DNA from: a virus
Reading direction: 5' to 3' (one strand)
IMG/VR virus record: IMGVR_UViG_3300030090_002763
Span: 1-26,410 of that record
Length of the DNA stretch: 26,410 nucleotides
In this document: positions 7,813 to 15,113 of the stretch, one piece after another
Layout: every line of letters starts with the position of its first letter
Numbering within the stretch: the stretch's first letter is position 1
Program-made: the position numbers and the translations under genes
The notes under the pieces: model-generated
What the model was told of the DNA's origin: nothing
Databases searched by the model: none
The model's input: the letters and a program-made list of their open reading frames with translations, nothing else

Positions 7813-8336
7813 TACTGATAGTCCATGTAAATGTTTCCTGAGATTGTAGTTCCTCCGACTCCATTGTTTACCATGTGCATGAGGAAAGATGGAAATATAA
7901 TTATACTTCCTGGCCCTAGATTTGGTTTATAATCTAGTGGGAACTGTACTACTTGATTCCCTATTTGATTTTGAATATCCTTCATGGAAGGATTTAAGAA
8001 TGAAGTCTTAGAATATGTATCAACATAAATTACAAAACTCCACTGGCAGTTGGGGTGTATGTGAACATCTTGATAGTCATGTTTACCATAAACATTCTTC
8101 CATATATGACCAAATCTGGGATTTGCACCCATACATTCGCCATAATATAGATTCCGTTCCACTACTTCAGACAAATATTTCCACGTTTCTTGTGGAACAT
8201 CATCCACTTTTTGTGTTCCAAAAGTTGTGGGTGTGCCTGAATCCCATGTGTTTTCTAGTTCTGCATCAGGTAACACTATTTTTTCTAGATCAACCTTATC
8301 TTCAAAGATAGGAATACCAAATAGTTCTTTCTTCAT
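7812..8336 (-). CDS. 2OG-Fe(II) oxygenase-like protein, 174 aa
   Basis: The pattern WKNVYGKHDYQDVHIHPNC (residues 79-97) followed by SFVIYVD, then GSIIIFPSFLMHMV (143-156), matches the double-stranded beta-helix oxygenase family PF13759 (2OG-FeII_Oxy_5), frequent in T4-like cyanophages. His92 or His94 and His154 would be metal ligands. The arginine usually found about ten residues after the distal His, in an R-I-S-I-S-F-N-like strand, is replaced: the strand reads TTISGNIY. Co-substrate binding may therefore be altered or lost. Substrate unknown. The gene starts 2 nt after the 104-aa gene and overlaps the next by 1 nt. Confidence 0.8.
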   Translation of the reverse strand: MKKELFGIPIFEDKVDLEKIVLPDAELENTWDSGTPTTFGTQKVDDVPQETWKYLSEVVERNLYYGECMGANPRFGHIWKNVYGKHDYQDVHIHPNCQWSFVIYVDTYSKTSFLNPSMKDIQNQIGNQVVQFPLDYKPNLGPGSIIIFPSFLMHMVNNGVGGTTISGNIYMDYQ

Positions 8337-8338
8337 AG

Positions 8339-8653
8339 TTAGTAAAGCCAGTCCTGATACTCGCCATCTGTGTCCAATTCAGCAAGTTTACTCTCTTCTA
8401 ACTGTTGTCTTATGTCATCATGTAATCTCTCCACAGCTGGGTTGATCCCACGTTGGCCAGGCAACTCTCCCTCTCTATGTGCATCTACATCAATTATCAC
8501 TGGTGGCAGTGGTTTAGGAGCATCTATTCTTTTATAAGTAAACTCCTCACCCTCATGCAACTCTAAAGTTTTAATTGCATATTTTTCGTGACTACAATCA
8601 CAGTATTTTTGTCCTAGTCCATCATAAACAGACCAGTAGGGGTAGTGTGGCAT
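8339..8653 (-). CDS. Hypothetical protein, 104 aa
   Basis: It begins MPHYPYWSVYDGLGQKYCDC and ends DGEYQDWLY, with an acidic helical C-terminal third (NPAVERLHDDIRQQLEESKL). A CDCSH cluster near residues 18-22 could bind a metal, but only as a possibility. No family is recognised. It is the first gene after a sigma-70-like promoter whose predicted start point falls on or next to this ATG, and there is no ribosome site, so it may be translated from a leaderless message or from read-through of the late operon. Confidence 0.7.
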   Translation of the reverse strand: MPHYPYWSVYDGLGQKYCDCSHEKYAIKTLELHEGEEFTYKRIDAPKPLPPVIIDVDAHREGELPGQRGINPAVERLHDDIRQQLEESKLAELDTDGEYQDWLY

Positions 8654-8659
8654 AATGTT

Positions 8660-8688
8660 ATTGTACTATAATAATGAGCAAATGTCAA
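8660..8688 (-). promoter_or_regulatory. Sigma-70-type promoter TTGACA-N17-TACAAT
   Basis: On the minus strand a perfect -35 (TTGACA, 8688-8683) is followed by a 17-nt spacer and TACAAT (8665-8660), one base from the consensus -10. The -35 overlaps the stop codon of the 538-aa gene. It reads into the oxygenase, small-gene and tmRNA cassette. The start codon at 8653 lies only 6 nt after the -10, so transcription would begin at about the first codon. Confidence 0.6.
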
Positions 8689-10301
8689 CGAAGTCCGTCT
8701 TCCCAATCAAAATCCTCTATTGCTTCTGCCTGTCCAAGTTGCCTTGCCGCCTTATTAGTATTGTATCCAAGGCACTGTAAAAGACCCCATGCTTGCGTTT
8801 CATCATCATTTCTTAGTTGTCGCAATGCATCTGCTCCATTTATATAGTGGTTTATTATGGGTACATTTTGAGCAATCTCTTCTGCCAGATTGTTTTCTGC
8901 GGTGACGATGGCCGTGTCATAGTCTCCACAATCGCCTGGGATTGCTCCAGATGGAGGAGTGCCTGTATATCCTATTGACGTTCCAACTGAAGCTCCTGAT
9001 CCAACGATAACTCTTTGGCCTATAACCGCATGAGTAGAACTAACATCTCCATCTGCATTACGAGTGGTGATGGTTGGCCACTGAAAATTACCCACATAAT
9101 ACTCTACTCTACCAGCACCTACTAATGGTTCTGGTTCTTCTTGTACTTCTTTCCATTGAGCTATAATTTTTGGATCTCCACTGTTTGTGAGTTCTAATTT
9201 GTGACCTTTTCCTATATTCCTACCTTCAGCTATGCCTATCTCCACTGGGTCTATGGGATTCTTAGAAGAATCAAATATGATATCACTTGTATCTTGTCTA
9301 ATAACTATAAATGAACTACCAAGTCCCGATACTACTGGTTCGGCAGATAACTCCGCAAAATAGTATGAAGATACCATTCCAACATAGAATGTAGTTCCAA
9401 TATTAGCATCTATAGTTCCTGTAACTGGTTTGCTCAGAGTCATAAAATCCAAAACAACTTCCACACCTGTAGAGATACCAGAGTCATTTGCAATGGTCAC
9501 AATACCAACGGCAGTTCCAAAACCTGTAATAGTAGTTCCAGTAGCAATGATACCAGCACCACTCTTGAACTGATCACCATATACCTCATCACCAATATTA
9601 AATGATGTTATTATTCCTATCTTTTGATCTGAATATATCTTGTTGTCAGATGTGGTACAAAATCCACTGACAGGATAATTATATGCAGCATAATCAGTTA
9701 ATCCAGTTCCCACAACAGATGTTCCAGCACCAGCTAAAAATATTTCTGGATTATCTAAATCATCTGTGATAAAATCTCCTGTTTGAATACCAGATCTGAC
9801 ACCTGTGGTTAATCCAGCCTGACTCTCCGCATCAAAGTCAAGTAAAATTAATGCTGTACTACCTACATTAGCATCTGCCTTATCAATAGTCTCTACTACG
9901 TTTGCTCCATAATCTCTGTTCTTGGGAAACTTATAGAACTTTGCTCCATAGAATCCTAAGAATCTAAATGTGCTGGGATCTTTTTGGACTTCATATACTA
10001 TTACATCCTGTTCTCCACCACCAAAGTAATTCATACGTCCAGAACCAACATTTATCCATGTCAAATCATTTCTACATCCATGACTAATTCGGGCATGGTA
10101 GGCATTACTTACTTGTTGTACTCTGGTATTCAAAGGTTGTATATAGCCTGGCAATTTATTATCTAATTTATTGATTACTTCATCATACTCATCAATAACT
10201 GCATCAATTATTGCTAATTGTTCAGTGAGAGCAGTAGACTCATCTTTAGTTGTTTCTCTTGCCTCTCTTAGTCTCTTGGCAATTACTTGTGGGTCAATCA
10301 T
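8685..10301 (-). CDS. Putative virion structural protein, 538 aa
   Basis: The N-terminal 70 residues look helical and coiled-coil-like (VIAKRLREARETTKDESTAL and LAIIDAVIDEYDEVINKLD). The long middle is beta-rich with Gly/Thr/Ile runs (TGTTITGFGTAVGIVTIAND), and the last 100 residues are again helical, ending AEAIEDFDWEDGLR. This helix-beta-helix build and its place at the end of the hub operon suggest a baseplate or fibre component. I do not recognise a T4 equivalent; similar proteins in T4-like cyanophages are annotated as structural. The start overlaps the upstream stop as ATGA, indicating coupled translation. Confidence 0.7.
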   Translation of the reverse strand: MIDPQVIAKRLREARETTKDESTALTEQLAIIDAVIDEYDEVINKLDNKLPGYIQPLNTRVQQVSNAYHARISHGCRNDLTWINVGSGRMNYFGGGEQDVIVYEVQKDPSTFRFLGFYGAKFYKFPKNRDYGANVVETIDKADANVGSTALILLDFDAESQAGLTTGVRSGIQTGDFITDDLDNPEIFLAGAGTSVVGTGLTDYAAYNYPVSGFCTTSDNKIYSDQKIGIITSFNIGDEVYGDQFKSGAGIIATGTTITGFGTAVGIVTIANDSGISTGVEVVLDFMTLSKPVTGTIDANIGTTFYVGMVSSYYFAELSAEPVVSGLGSSFIVIRQDTSDIIFDSSKNPIDPVEIGIAEGRNIGKGHKLELTNSGDPKIIAQWKEVQEEPEPLVGAGRVEYYVGNFQWPTITTRNADGDVSSTHAVIGQRVIVGSGASVGTSIGYTGTPPSGAIPGDCGDYDTAIVTAENNLAEEIAQNVPIINHYINGADALRQLRNDDETQAWGLLQCLGYNTNKAARQLGQAEAIEDFDWEDGLR

Positions 10302-11197
10302 TCAACACTCTCCGATATTCTCTTAACACCCAAATAGTCTTGGCCAGGATAGGCATCTGGAGTTTCACCTTCATATTCAACAATCATTGGATCTAAATCT
10401 TTTCTTGTACCATGAACTATGTAACTACAATGAATCGTGTGTGTATTGAAACCATGTGGGTTCACTAATATACTAACTTTATCTTTCATTTTAGCAACAG
10501 CATAACATAAACTTTGATGAGATCCAATAGGTGTTAACTGAACTGTAATACTATCCTCATCTACAAGATCTTTCCAGTAATCAGGTAATTCAATTTCATT
10601 TGTGCCTTGTAGAACTCCCCTTACATATACACCCAACTCTGGGCCTTCTAAACATCCATATCTAAGTCTATGTCCTTTACCTTTTGTAGGATGAACTATA
10701 TCGAATGATTTGCCAGGTAATGCTCTACCTTGTGCTAATTGAGCAGATAACCAAGGAGAAATTATTCTGGCACATGATATAACACCTGTGACTAACAGTT
10801 TACCCTGTACAGTTACAAGTCCATTGAATGTTGATGGGGCGTTTCCTACGTTAAGTCCGTTTTTATTATTAACACCATTGGTAATACTTGCTGAGTTTCT
10901 TACTGTGAGTCCATTCTTTGTACACAATCCTGTAAAATTACTTACTGCAATAACATTTAAGACACCGAAGTAATTAGCTATTCCTGTCACCTCCAAACTT
11001 GCTGGTGTAGGAACATTCATTGGTGGGCCAATCATGACTCCAGCGGTAGGAACTGGTTTACATAAACCCATGAAAGTAGGGCCATTAAAAACACATGTGC
11101 CTGGAATAATTGGTACAGCAGGGCCTAAAAATGAGCAGTCTAATGCTCCAACGACTTCCTTGTCGCCAACCATAGATATCGAACAAGATGCAGGCAT
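10298..11197 (-). CDS. Fibre or spike-tip-like structural protein, 299 aa
   Basis: The first 60 residues are rich in Gly, Pro and Cys with no helices (MVGDKEVVGALDCSFLGPAV), then come short beta repeats such as NGLTVRN and NGLNVGN. The C-terminal half starts KSFDIVHPTKGKGHRLRYGC and continues LEGPELGVYVRG, a domain that recurs at the ends of cyanophage fibre-like proteins. Its position after the beta-helix spike gene equals that of the PAAR tip protein gp5.4 in T4, but a PAAR motif is not clear. No Shine-Dalgarno site is seen; TAAATTAAAACT directly precedes the ATG. The gene overlaps the next by 4 nt. Confidence 0.65.
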   Translation of the reverse strand: MPASCSISMVGDKEVVGALDCSFLGPAVPIIPGTCVFNGPTFMGLCKPVPTAGVMIGPPMNVPTPASLEVTGIANYFGVLNVIAVSNFTGLCTKNGLTVRNSASITNGVNNKNGLNVGNAPSTFNGLVTVQGKLLVTGVISCARIISPWLSAQLAQGRALPGKSFDIVHPTKGKGHRLRYGCLEGPELGVYVRGVLQGTNEIELPDYWKDLVDEDSITVQLTPIGSHQSLCYAVAKMKDKVSILVNPHGFNTHTIHCSYIVHGTRKDLDPMIVEYEGETPDAYPGQDYLGVKRISESVE

Positions 11198-11211
11198 AGT
11201 TTTAATTTAGA
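11198..11211 (-). promoter_or_regulatory. TCTAAATTAAAACT element directly before a start codon
   Basis: The minus strand reads TCTAAATTAAAACT immediately before the ATG at 11197, overlapping the stop codon of the 188-aa gene. Its last 12 bases are identical to those before the gene at 7081. It is either a weak late promoter giving a nearly leaderless RNA or an AT-rich translation initiation signal standing in for a ribosome site. Confidence 0.3.
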
Positions 11212-11768
11212 GGGTTGTCACCGAATCCAAAGATCCTTCCGAGGAAAGATCCTTTCTTTGAATCAGCCTTCGTTCCAGACTCATTTGATGCTCCACCCAT
11301 AGTTTTTACAAATTGTCCTCCCATTGTTAATTTTTGACTGACCAAAATATTAGTATTTGTTGCCTTACAATGCAAAGTTGAGGCCTCCAAATTCATAATA
11401 CCAGTGGATCTGAGGGTTAATTCATCTTCCGCATCAAATCTTATGTTTCTACCTTTAAGTAATATATCTCCGTCCTGAGCTTCTATAACAATATTTCCAG
11501 TTGCAGCTGCAATAATTTTAGCTGGTTGATCTTGTTTCTGTTGTTGGCCAACACCTACTGTTTCATATGAACATCCATTTACTACTAATCTTTGTAATCC
11601 ATTTTTATACCATCCTATACCTTGATACTCGTCTGTATATACAGTATAGTCAGTAATAAATTCTTTTAGTTCACCATCAACCAATTTGACACCAGAAGTT
11701 ACTCTGAACCCTGGCTTGTTTTCAAAGAACTTTTTGGTGGTGGGTGTTTGTACGTCTTTATTAGCCAC
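11202..11768 (-). CDS. Spike beta-helix protein (gp5 C-terminal domain as a separate gene), 188 aa
   Basis: Residues about 85-155 form alternating short strands (GNIVIEAQDGDILLKGRNIR, then FDAEDELTLRSTGIMNLEAS), the pattern of the triple-stranded beta-helix of T4 gp5 and VgrG needles. The C-terminus is Gly/Lys rich. The start is GTG at 11768, overlapping the gp5 stop as TAGTG, with a strong AGGAGG site encoded inside the Gly-rich tail of gp5. In T4 this beta-helix belongs to gp5 itself; here it is a separate coupled cistron. It probably forms the membrane-piercing needle under the hub. Confidence is good for the fold, moderate for the role. Confidence 0.75.
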   Translation of the reverse strand: MANKDVQTPTTKKFFENKPGFRVTSGVKLVDGELKEFITDYTVYTDEYQGIGWYKNGLQRLVVNGCSYETVGVGQQQKQDQPAKIIAAATGNIVIEAQDGDILLKGRNIRFDAEDELTLRSTGIMNLEASTLHCKATNTNILVSQKLTMGGQFVKTMGGASNESGTKADSKKGSFLGRIFGFGDNPLN

Positions 11769-14700
11769 TAGTATCCTCCTCCATAGCCACCGCCACCGCT
11801 GGATCCTCCGCTCCCACTTGATCCAGTAGACCCAGTGTTATCAGTATTGTTAGTAGTATCAGTAGTGTTAGGTTGTTGAGGTATTTGCTGAGTTGAAGTT
11901 GTATCACTTGTGTTAGACTGACTCGTTGTAGTGGTGTCGGAAACATTTGTCTGTGGTAATGTAGATTGTTCTATGGCAGATAATTCTGCCTCAGTATAAG
12001 TCACTGGAGCTGCCTGTCCAAGACTTTCTTCTTTTGTATTATATATTGTGGCATGGTAAGTGTTTACATGAACCGCTCCTACCATTTTAGTGCCTGTTGT
12101 TGGGTGAACGTGGAAGTCACCATAATAGGGATTTCCATTTACCCAACCAATTTGTGTTTTAGGTAAACTGTATACACAATCCACAACATTAACTACAAGC
12201 ATTCCAGAGGTAGGTCTTTCCCCAATATCTGCAACATAGTCTGGACTGAATGAAATAATTGGAATAAGTTTTGCTCCCAATCCTGTTTTTGTAACTATCT
12301 TTACTTCTGGGCTGACATTATGTTTATCCAAACAGTTTATATTTTGAACTCCAGCGATTGAACCAGCAGGGGTTAGTAAGAAATCAAATTTACATTGTCC
12401 CACCATACCATAATCGCCAGGTTCATATCCTAGTCCAGGCTTGACAGGTCTTAGGTTGGTAACAATACCAACTGCTTGACTACCTATTCCAGAAACACCT
12501 CTGGTAGTAAAGTTATAAGTATCAGTTTTCGCTATACCAGCAAAAGCATTATCATTCAAGTCTTTAAATGAACCTTCCGACATTGATATGAAGTATTCAG
12601 TATTAGGTCTTAGATCATTTTTTGGATCAACTTTTATGATTCTATCCGAAAGATATGTTATTGATTTATCATTAACATTTATTCTTTCATGAACAATATT
12701 ATTAATTGATTCTGTAATAACGACTTCTCCCTCACCTTTTACAATCGGTTCATTAAAAGTGAGTGAAAGGGATGCGGCAGTTTCAACACCAACTGCATCA
12801 TCAGATGGAGTGGTGAATGTAATGTATGGGGCTATGGTATCTAAATTAGTTCCATCATCACCGTATCCACCAGTAATACCGATGCCAGGCCCTTCTGTGA
12901 CAGGGTACTTAGGTGGAACTACGTTAGTTGATGGGCAATATCCACCACCATTTGACATCATGTAAATATCAACAATCTTTCCATCTGCATCTATAATTGC
13001 CTCTGCTTGAGCACCGCCACCATGTCGAGTCTTATCAATAATTGTTATCTGTGGAGGAACACTATATCCAAATCCTGGCTCTAGTATCTCTAGTGTCAAA
13101 ATACTTCCGTCTATTGAGGATACAATGGGGAATAAGAATGCTGTTTTTGTGCCGTCTCCACCAACCTCTACCTTTGGAGGTATACAATCTTTCCATGTAA
13201 ACCCAGGCGGAACTCCTCTACCTAAATCATCTTGGTTCTGTGGATTTTGAGTTTTCTGATTACAATCAAAGAAATCAGCTACATCATTACCTAATATACT
13301 GAGTAGAGAGAATCTGTCACCATAGTTTATTGGATCGTCTTCCAAAGCTAACTCATTGAGAGTTGCAAATATGTTATTTGCTCTCCAGTTTTTCTTCCTA
13401 TCACTGTCTTGATTTTTTACATAAGCTTTTAGTTGAGTTTTAAGATCATCGGTCACTTTAACTCCACCACCAGCAACAGATACCTGTCCTGTGTCAGTTT
13501 CTAATACACTATTGATTTGTCCATCAGAGAAAGTATCAAACACAGCTTTATTTGATGGGTCAATTTTGACTGGTTTATTCATCTTCTCTGTCGCATTTAA
13601 GATATTCAGCCAACTTCTAGGTGGTTTCTTAAATCCTCCCTCTCCTTGAAGATAATCTTCATATTCCTTACATTGTAGAGTATCACAAGCCAAGAAACCT
13701 AATAACATATCAACATAAGTACTCACCTTTGATAATAGGCCACCAATTCCACTTAACGCTCCCATCAACCAATCTAAACCACCCATTATTGGTTTTAGTA
13801 ACCCATTAATAGAGTCATTAACTGATCCCATAATTGCAGCAACAGTCTGTTCGATAGCACATACAGTAGGATTTAAAGCTTTTCCCACCATGTCCTTGAA
13901 GAGATCCATGAGCATATCTTTGAGACTAAATCCAAGTTTATCAAAAATACAGAAAATTATATCCATTATTCTCTCAAATGCCTTACCAATAGGACTTTGC
14001 TGTGGCTCTGGAACAAGAAACGCTATGAAGTCTTGGAACCTCTTGCCCAAAAACTTCATAACCTTATCTCTAATTAATTTTATAATTTTCTTTATTGCAC
14101 CATTTACTATCCTAACAACTTTTCCAAGCAATTGCTGGATGTCCACTAAGGTATTTCTTGCAGTGTCGATATACTCACCAGCAAACTCTGTCAGGCCATT
14201 TATTGTTGTAAGGAAACTACCTATAGCGTGAGTTACGTCACTGATAGCATCATTCTCACACGCATTACTAAAAGTATGGGGGCCAAGTCCTTTAGGAGCA
14301 TGTTGATCTACATTACTTCCAGAACTAAAAACTCCCTCAAAGTCATTTGGATTGAGCTCAGTGGATTGGCCTACCTTATTATCAGCATTATTTTTTGGTG
14401 TTGATGATATGTTGTTATCACTAACTTTCCTCGTAGTTTCACCAGTGGCATCTCTAGCACCAAATATGCCTAGTTCTGAGTAATCATTGTTTTTAGGGCC
14501 ATATGGTTCAGTAGGTTTTATAGACCTTGCCAATGCACCGAAGATAACTGGTTGTTGTCCGTCCTCTCCATCTAAGAAGAATCCGAACACAGTTTCTCCA
14601 CCAAGCATCATGCTACTGGAACCTAAAGCACCCTGACCAGCTCCTTTAGAGGCATCAACCAGAACATGAGCCCAAGGCAAATCTTCATCTACTATTCCTG

Positions 14701-14878
14701 CCTCAGTGTCATCAAATGTATGATAACCAATTATTCTTACTTTACATCTATATGCCCAACCTTCTTCGTCGTCGGTGGCTTCGTCACGCCAAACCTCTTT
14801 AGGAGCAACTCTGCCTATCCACCAGACAAAGCCGTCCCTTCCAACAAAGTTGGTCTTTAGTAAAGAACTCTCTAACAT
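11768..14878 (-). CDS. gp5: Baseplate central spike/hub protein gp5-like, 1036 aa
   Basis: The N-terminal ~120 residues (FVWWIGRVAP, AYRCKVRIIGYHT, LPWAHVLVD, VFGFFLDG, PVIFGALAR) fit the OB-fold of gp5 hub proteins. Residues ~215-400 are a long hydrophobic helical region. Gly-Tyr loops (EPGFGYSVPPQITI) follow at ~600-650, then an Ig-like Big_5 domain at ~682-793 (TPSDDAVGVETAASLSLTFN), a YYGDFHVHPTTGTKMVGAVH segment near 918-937, a Thr/Ser/Asn-rich linker and a GGGGYGGGY end. The T4 lysozyme-type domain and the beta-helix are not present, so the protein is much longer than T4 gp5 (575 aa) yet lacks two of its domains. It overlaps the CP12 stop by one base and lies close to gp27, its expected partner. 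Confidence 0.85.
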   Translation of the reverse strand: MLESSLLKTNFVGRDGFVWWIGRVAPKEVWRDEATDDEEGWAYRCKVRIIGYHTFDDTEAGIVDEDLPWAHVLVDASKGAGQGALGSSSMMLGGETVFGFFLDGEDGQQPVIFGALARSIKPTEPYGPKNNDYSELGIFGARDATGETTRKVSDNNISSTPKNNADNKVGQSTELNPNDFEGVFSSGSNVDQHAPKGLGPHTFSNACENDAISDVTHAIGSFLTTINGLTEFAGEYIDTARNTLVDIQQLLGKVVRIVNGAIKKIIKLIRDKVMKFLGKRFQDFIAFLVPEPQQSPIGKAFERIMDIIFCIFDKLGFSLKDMLMDLFKDMVGKALNPTVCAIEQTVAAIMGSVNDSINGLLKPIMGGLDWLMGALSGIGGLLSKVSTYVDMLLGFLACDTLQCKEYEDYLQGEGGFKKPPRSWLNILNATEKMNKPVKIDPSNKAVFDTFSDGQINSVLETDTGQVSVAGGGVKVTDDLKTQLKAYVKNQDSDRKKNWRANNIFATLNELALEDDPINYGDRFSLLSILGNDVADFFDCNQKTQNPQNQDDLGRGVPPGFTWKDCIPPKVEVGGDGTKTAFLFPIVSSIDGSILTLEILEPGFGYSVPPQITIIDKTRHGGGAQAEAIIDADGKIVDIYMMSNGGGYCPSTNVVPPKYPVTEGPGIGITGGYGDDGTNLDTIAPYITFTTPSDDAVGVETAASLSLTFNEPIVKGEGEVVITESINNIVHERINVNDKSITYLSDRIIKVDPKNDLRPNTEYFISMSEGSFKDLNDNAFAGIAKTDTYNFTTRGVSGIGSQAVGIVTNLRPVKPGLGYEPGDYGMVGQCKFDFLLTPAGSIAGVQNINCLDKHNVSPEVKIVTKTGLGAKLIPIISFSPDYVADIGERPTSGMLVVNVVDCVYSLPKTQIGWVNGNPYYGDFHVHPTTGTKMVGAVHVNTYHATIYNTKEESLGQAAPVTYTEAELSAIEQSTLPQTNVSDTTTTSQSNTSDTTSTQQIPQQPNTTDTTNNTDNTGSTGSSGSGGSSGGGGYGGGY

Positions 14879-15105
14879 TAGTCGTCATAAACCAAGCATT
14901 CTGGTTCGTCTGGATGCATATCACAGAAAAGTTCTAGTGCATTAGGGTCATGATGATCCCCTGCTTCGATCTCCTCTTTATGATGATCTGCATATGTTTC
15001 TAATTCCTCTAGTTCTACTTTAGCGTGTCTGCGTGCTGCAGGGCTTGCTAGAGGATCTTCTGCGATTTTCCTATCTTTTTCGATGTGTTTTTCTATACTT
15101 TCCAT
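14878..15105 (-). CDS. cp12: CP12-like Calvin-cycle regulator, 75 aa
   Basis: The C-terminus ALELFCDMHPDEPECLVYDD carries the CP12 signature C-x8-C followed by VYDD (Cys61, Cys70), the part that binds glyceraldehyde-3-phosphate dehydrogenase. The N-terminal half is helical and acidic with VELEELETY, a weak echo of the central AWD-VEEL motif; the N-terminal cysteine pair is absent. Host CP12 joins GAPDH and phosphoribulokinase into an inactive complex. Cyanophage CP12 is known as an auxiliary metabolic gene thought to shut down carbon fixation and favour the pentose phosphate pathway. Here it sits between gp27 and gp5, with its AGGAGA site overlapping the gp27 end and its stop overlapping the gp5 start, so it is made with late structural proteins. 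Confidence 0.85.
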   Translation of the reverse strand: MESIEKHIEKDRKIAEDPLASPAARRHAKVELEELETYADHHKEEIEAGDHHDPNALELFCDMHPDEPECLVYDD

Positions 15106-15113
15106 AGTTTCTC

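Noticed and set aside
11761-11946. Minus-strand 61-codon frame in the gp5 tail
   Set aside because: It is an alternative frame of the Thr/Ser/Asn-rich linker of the gp5-like gene.
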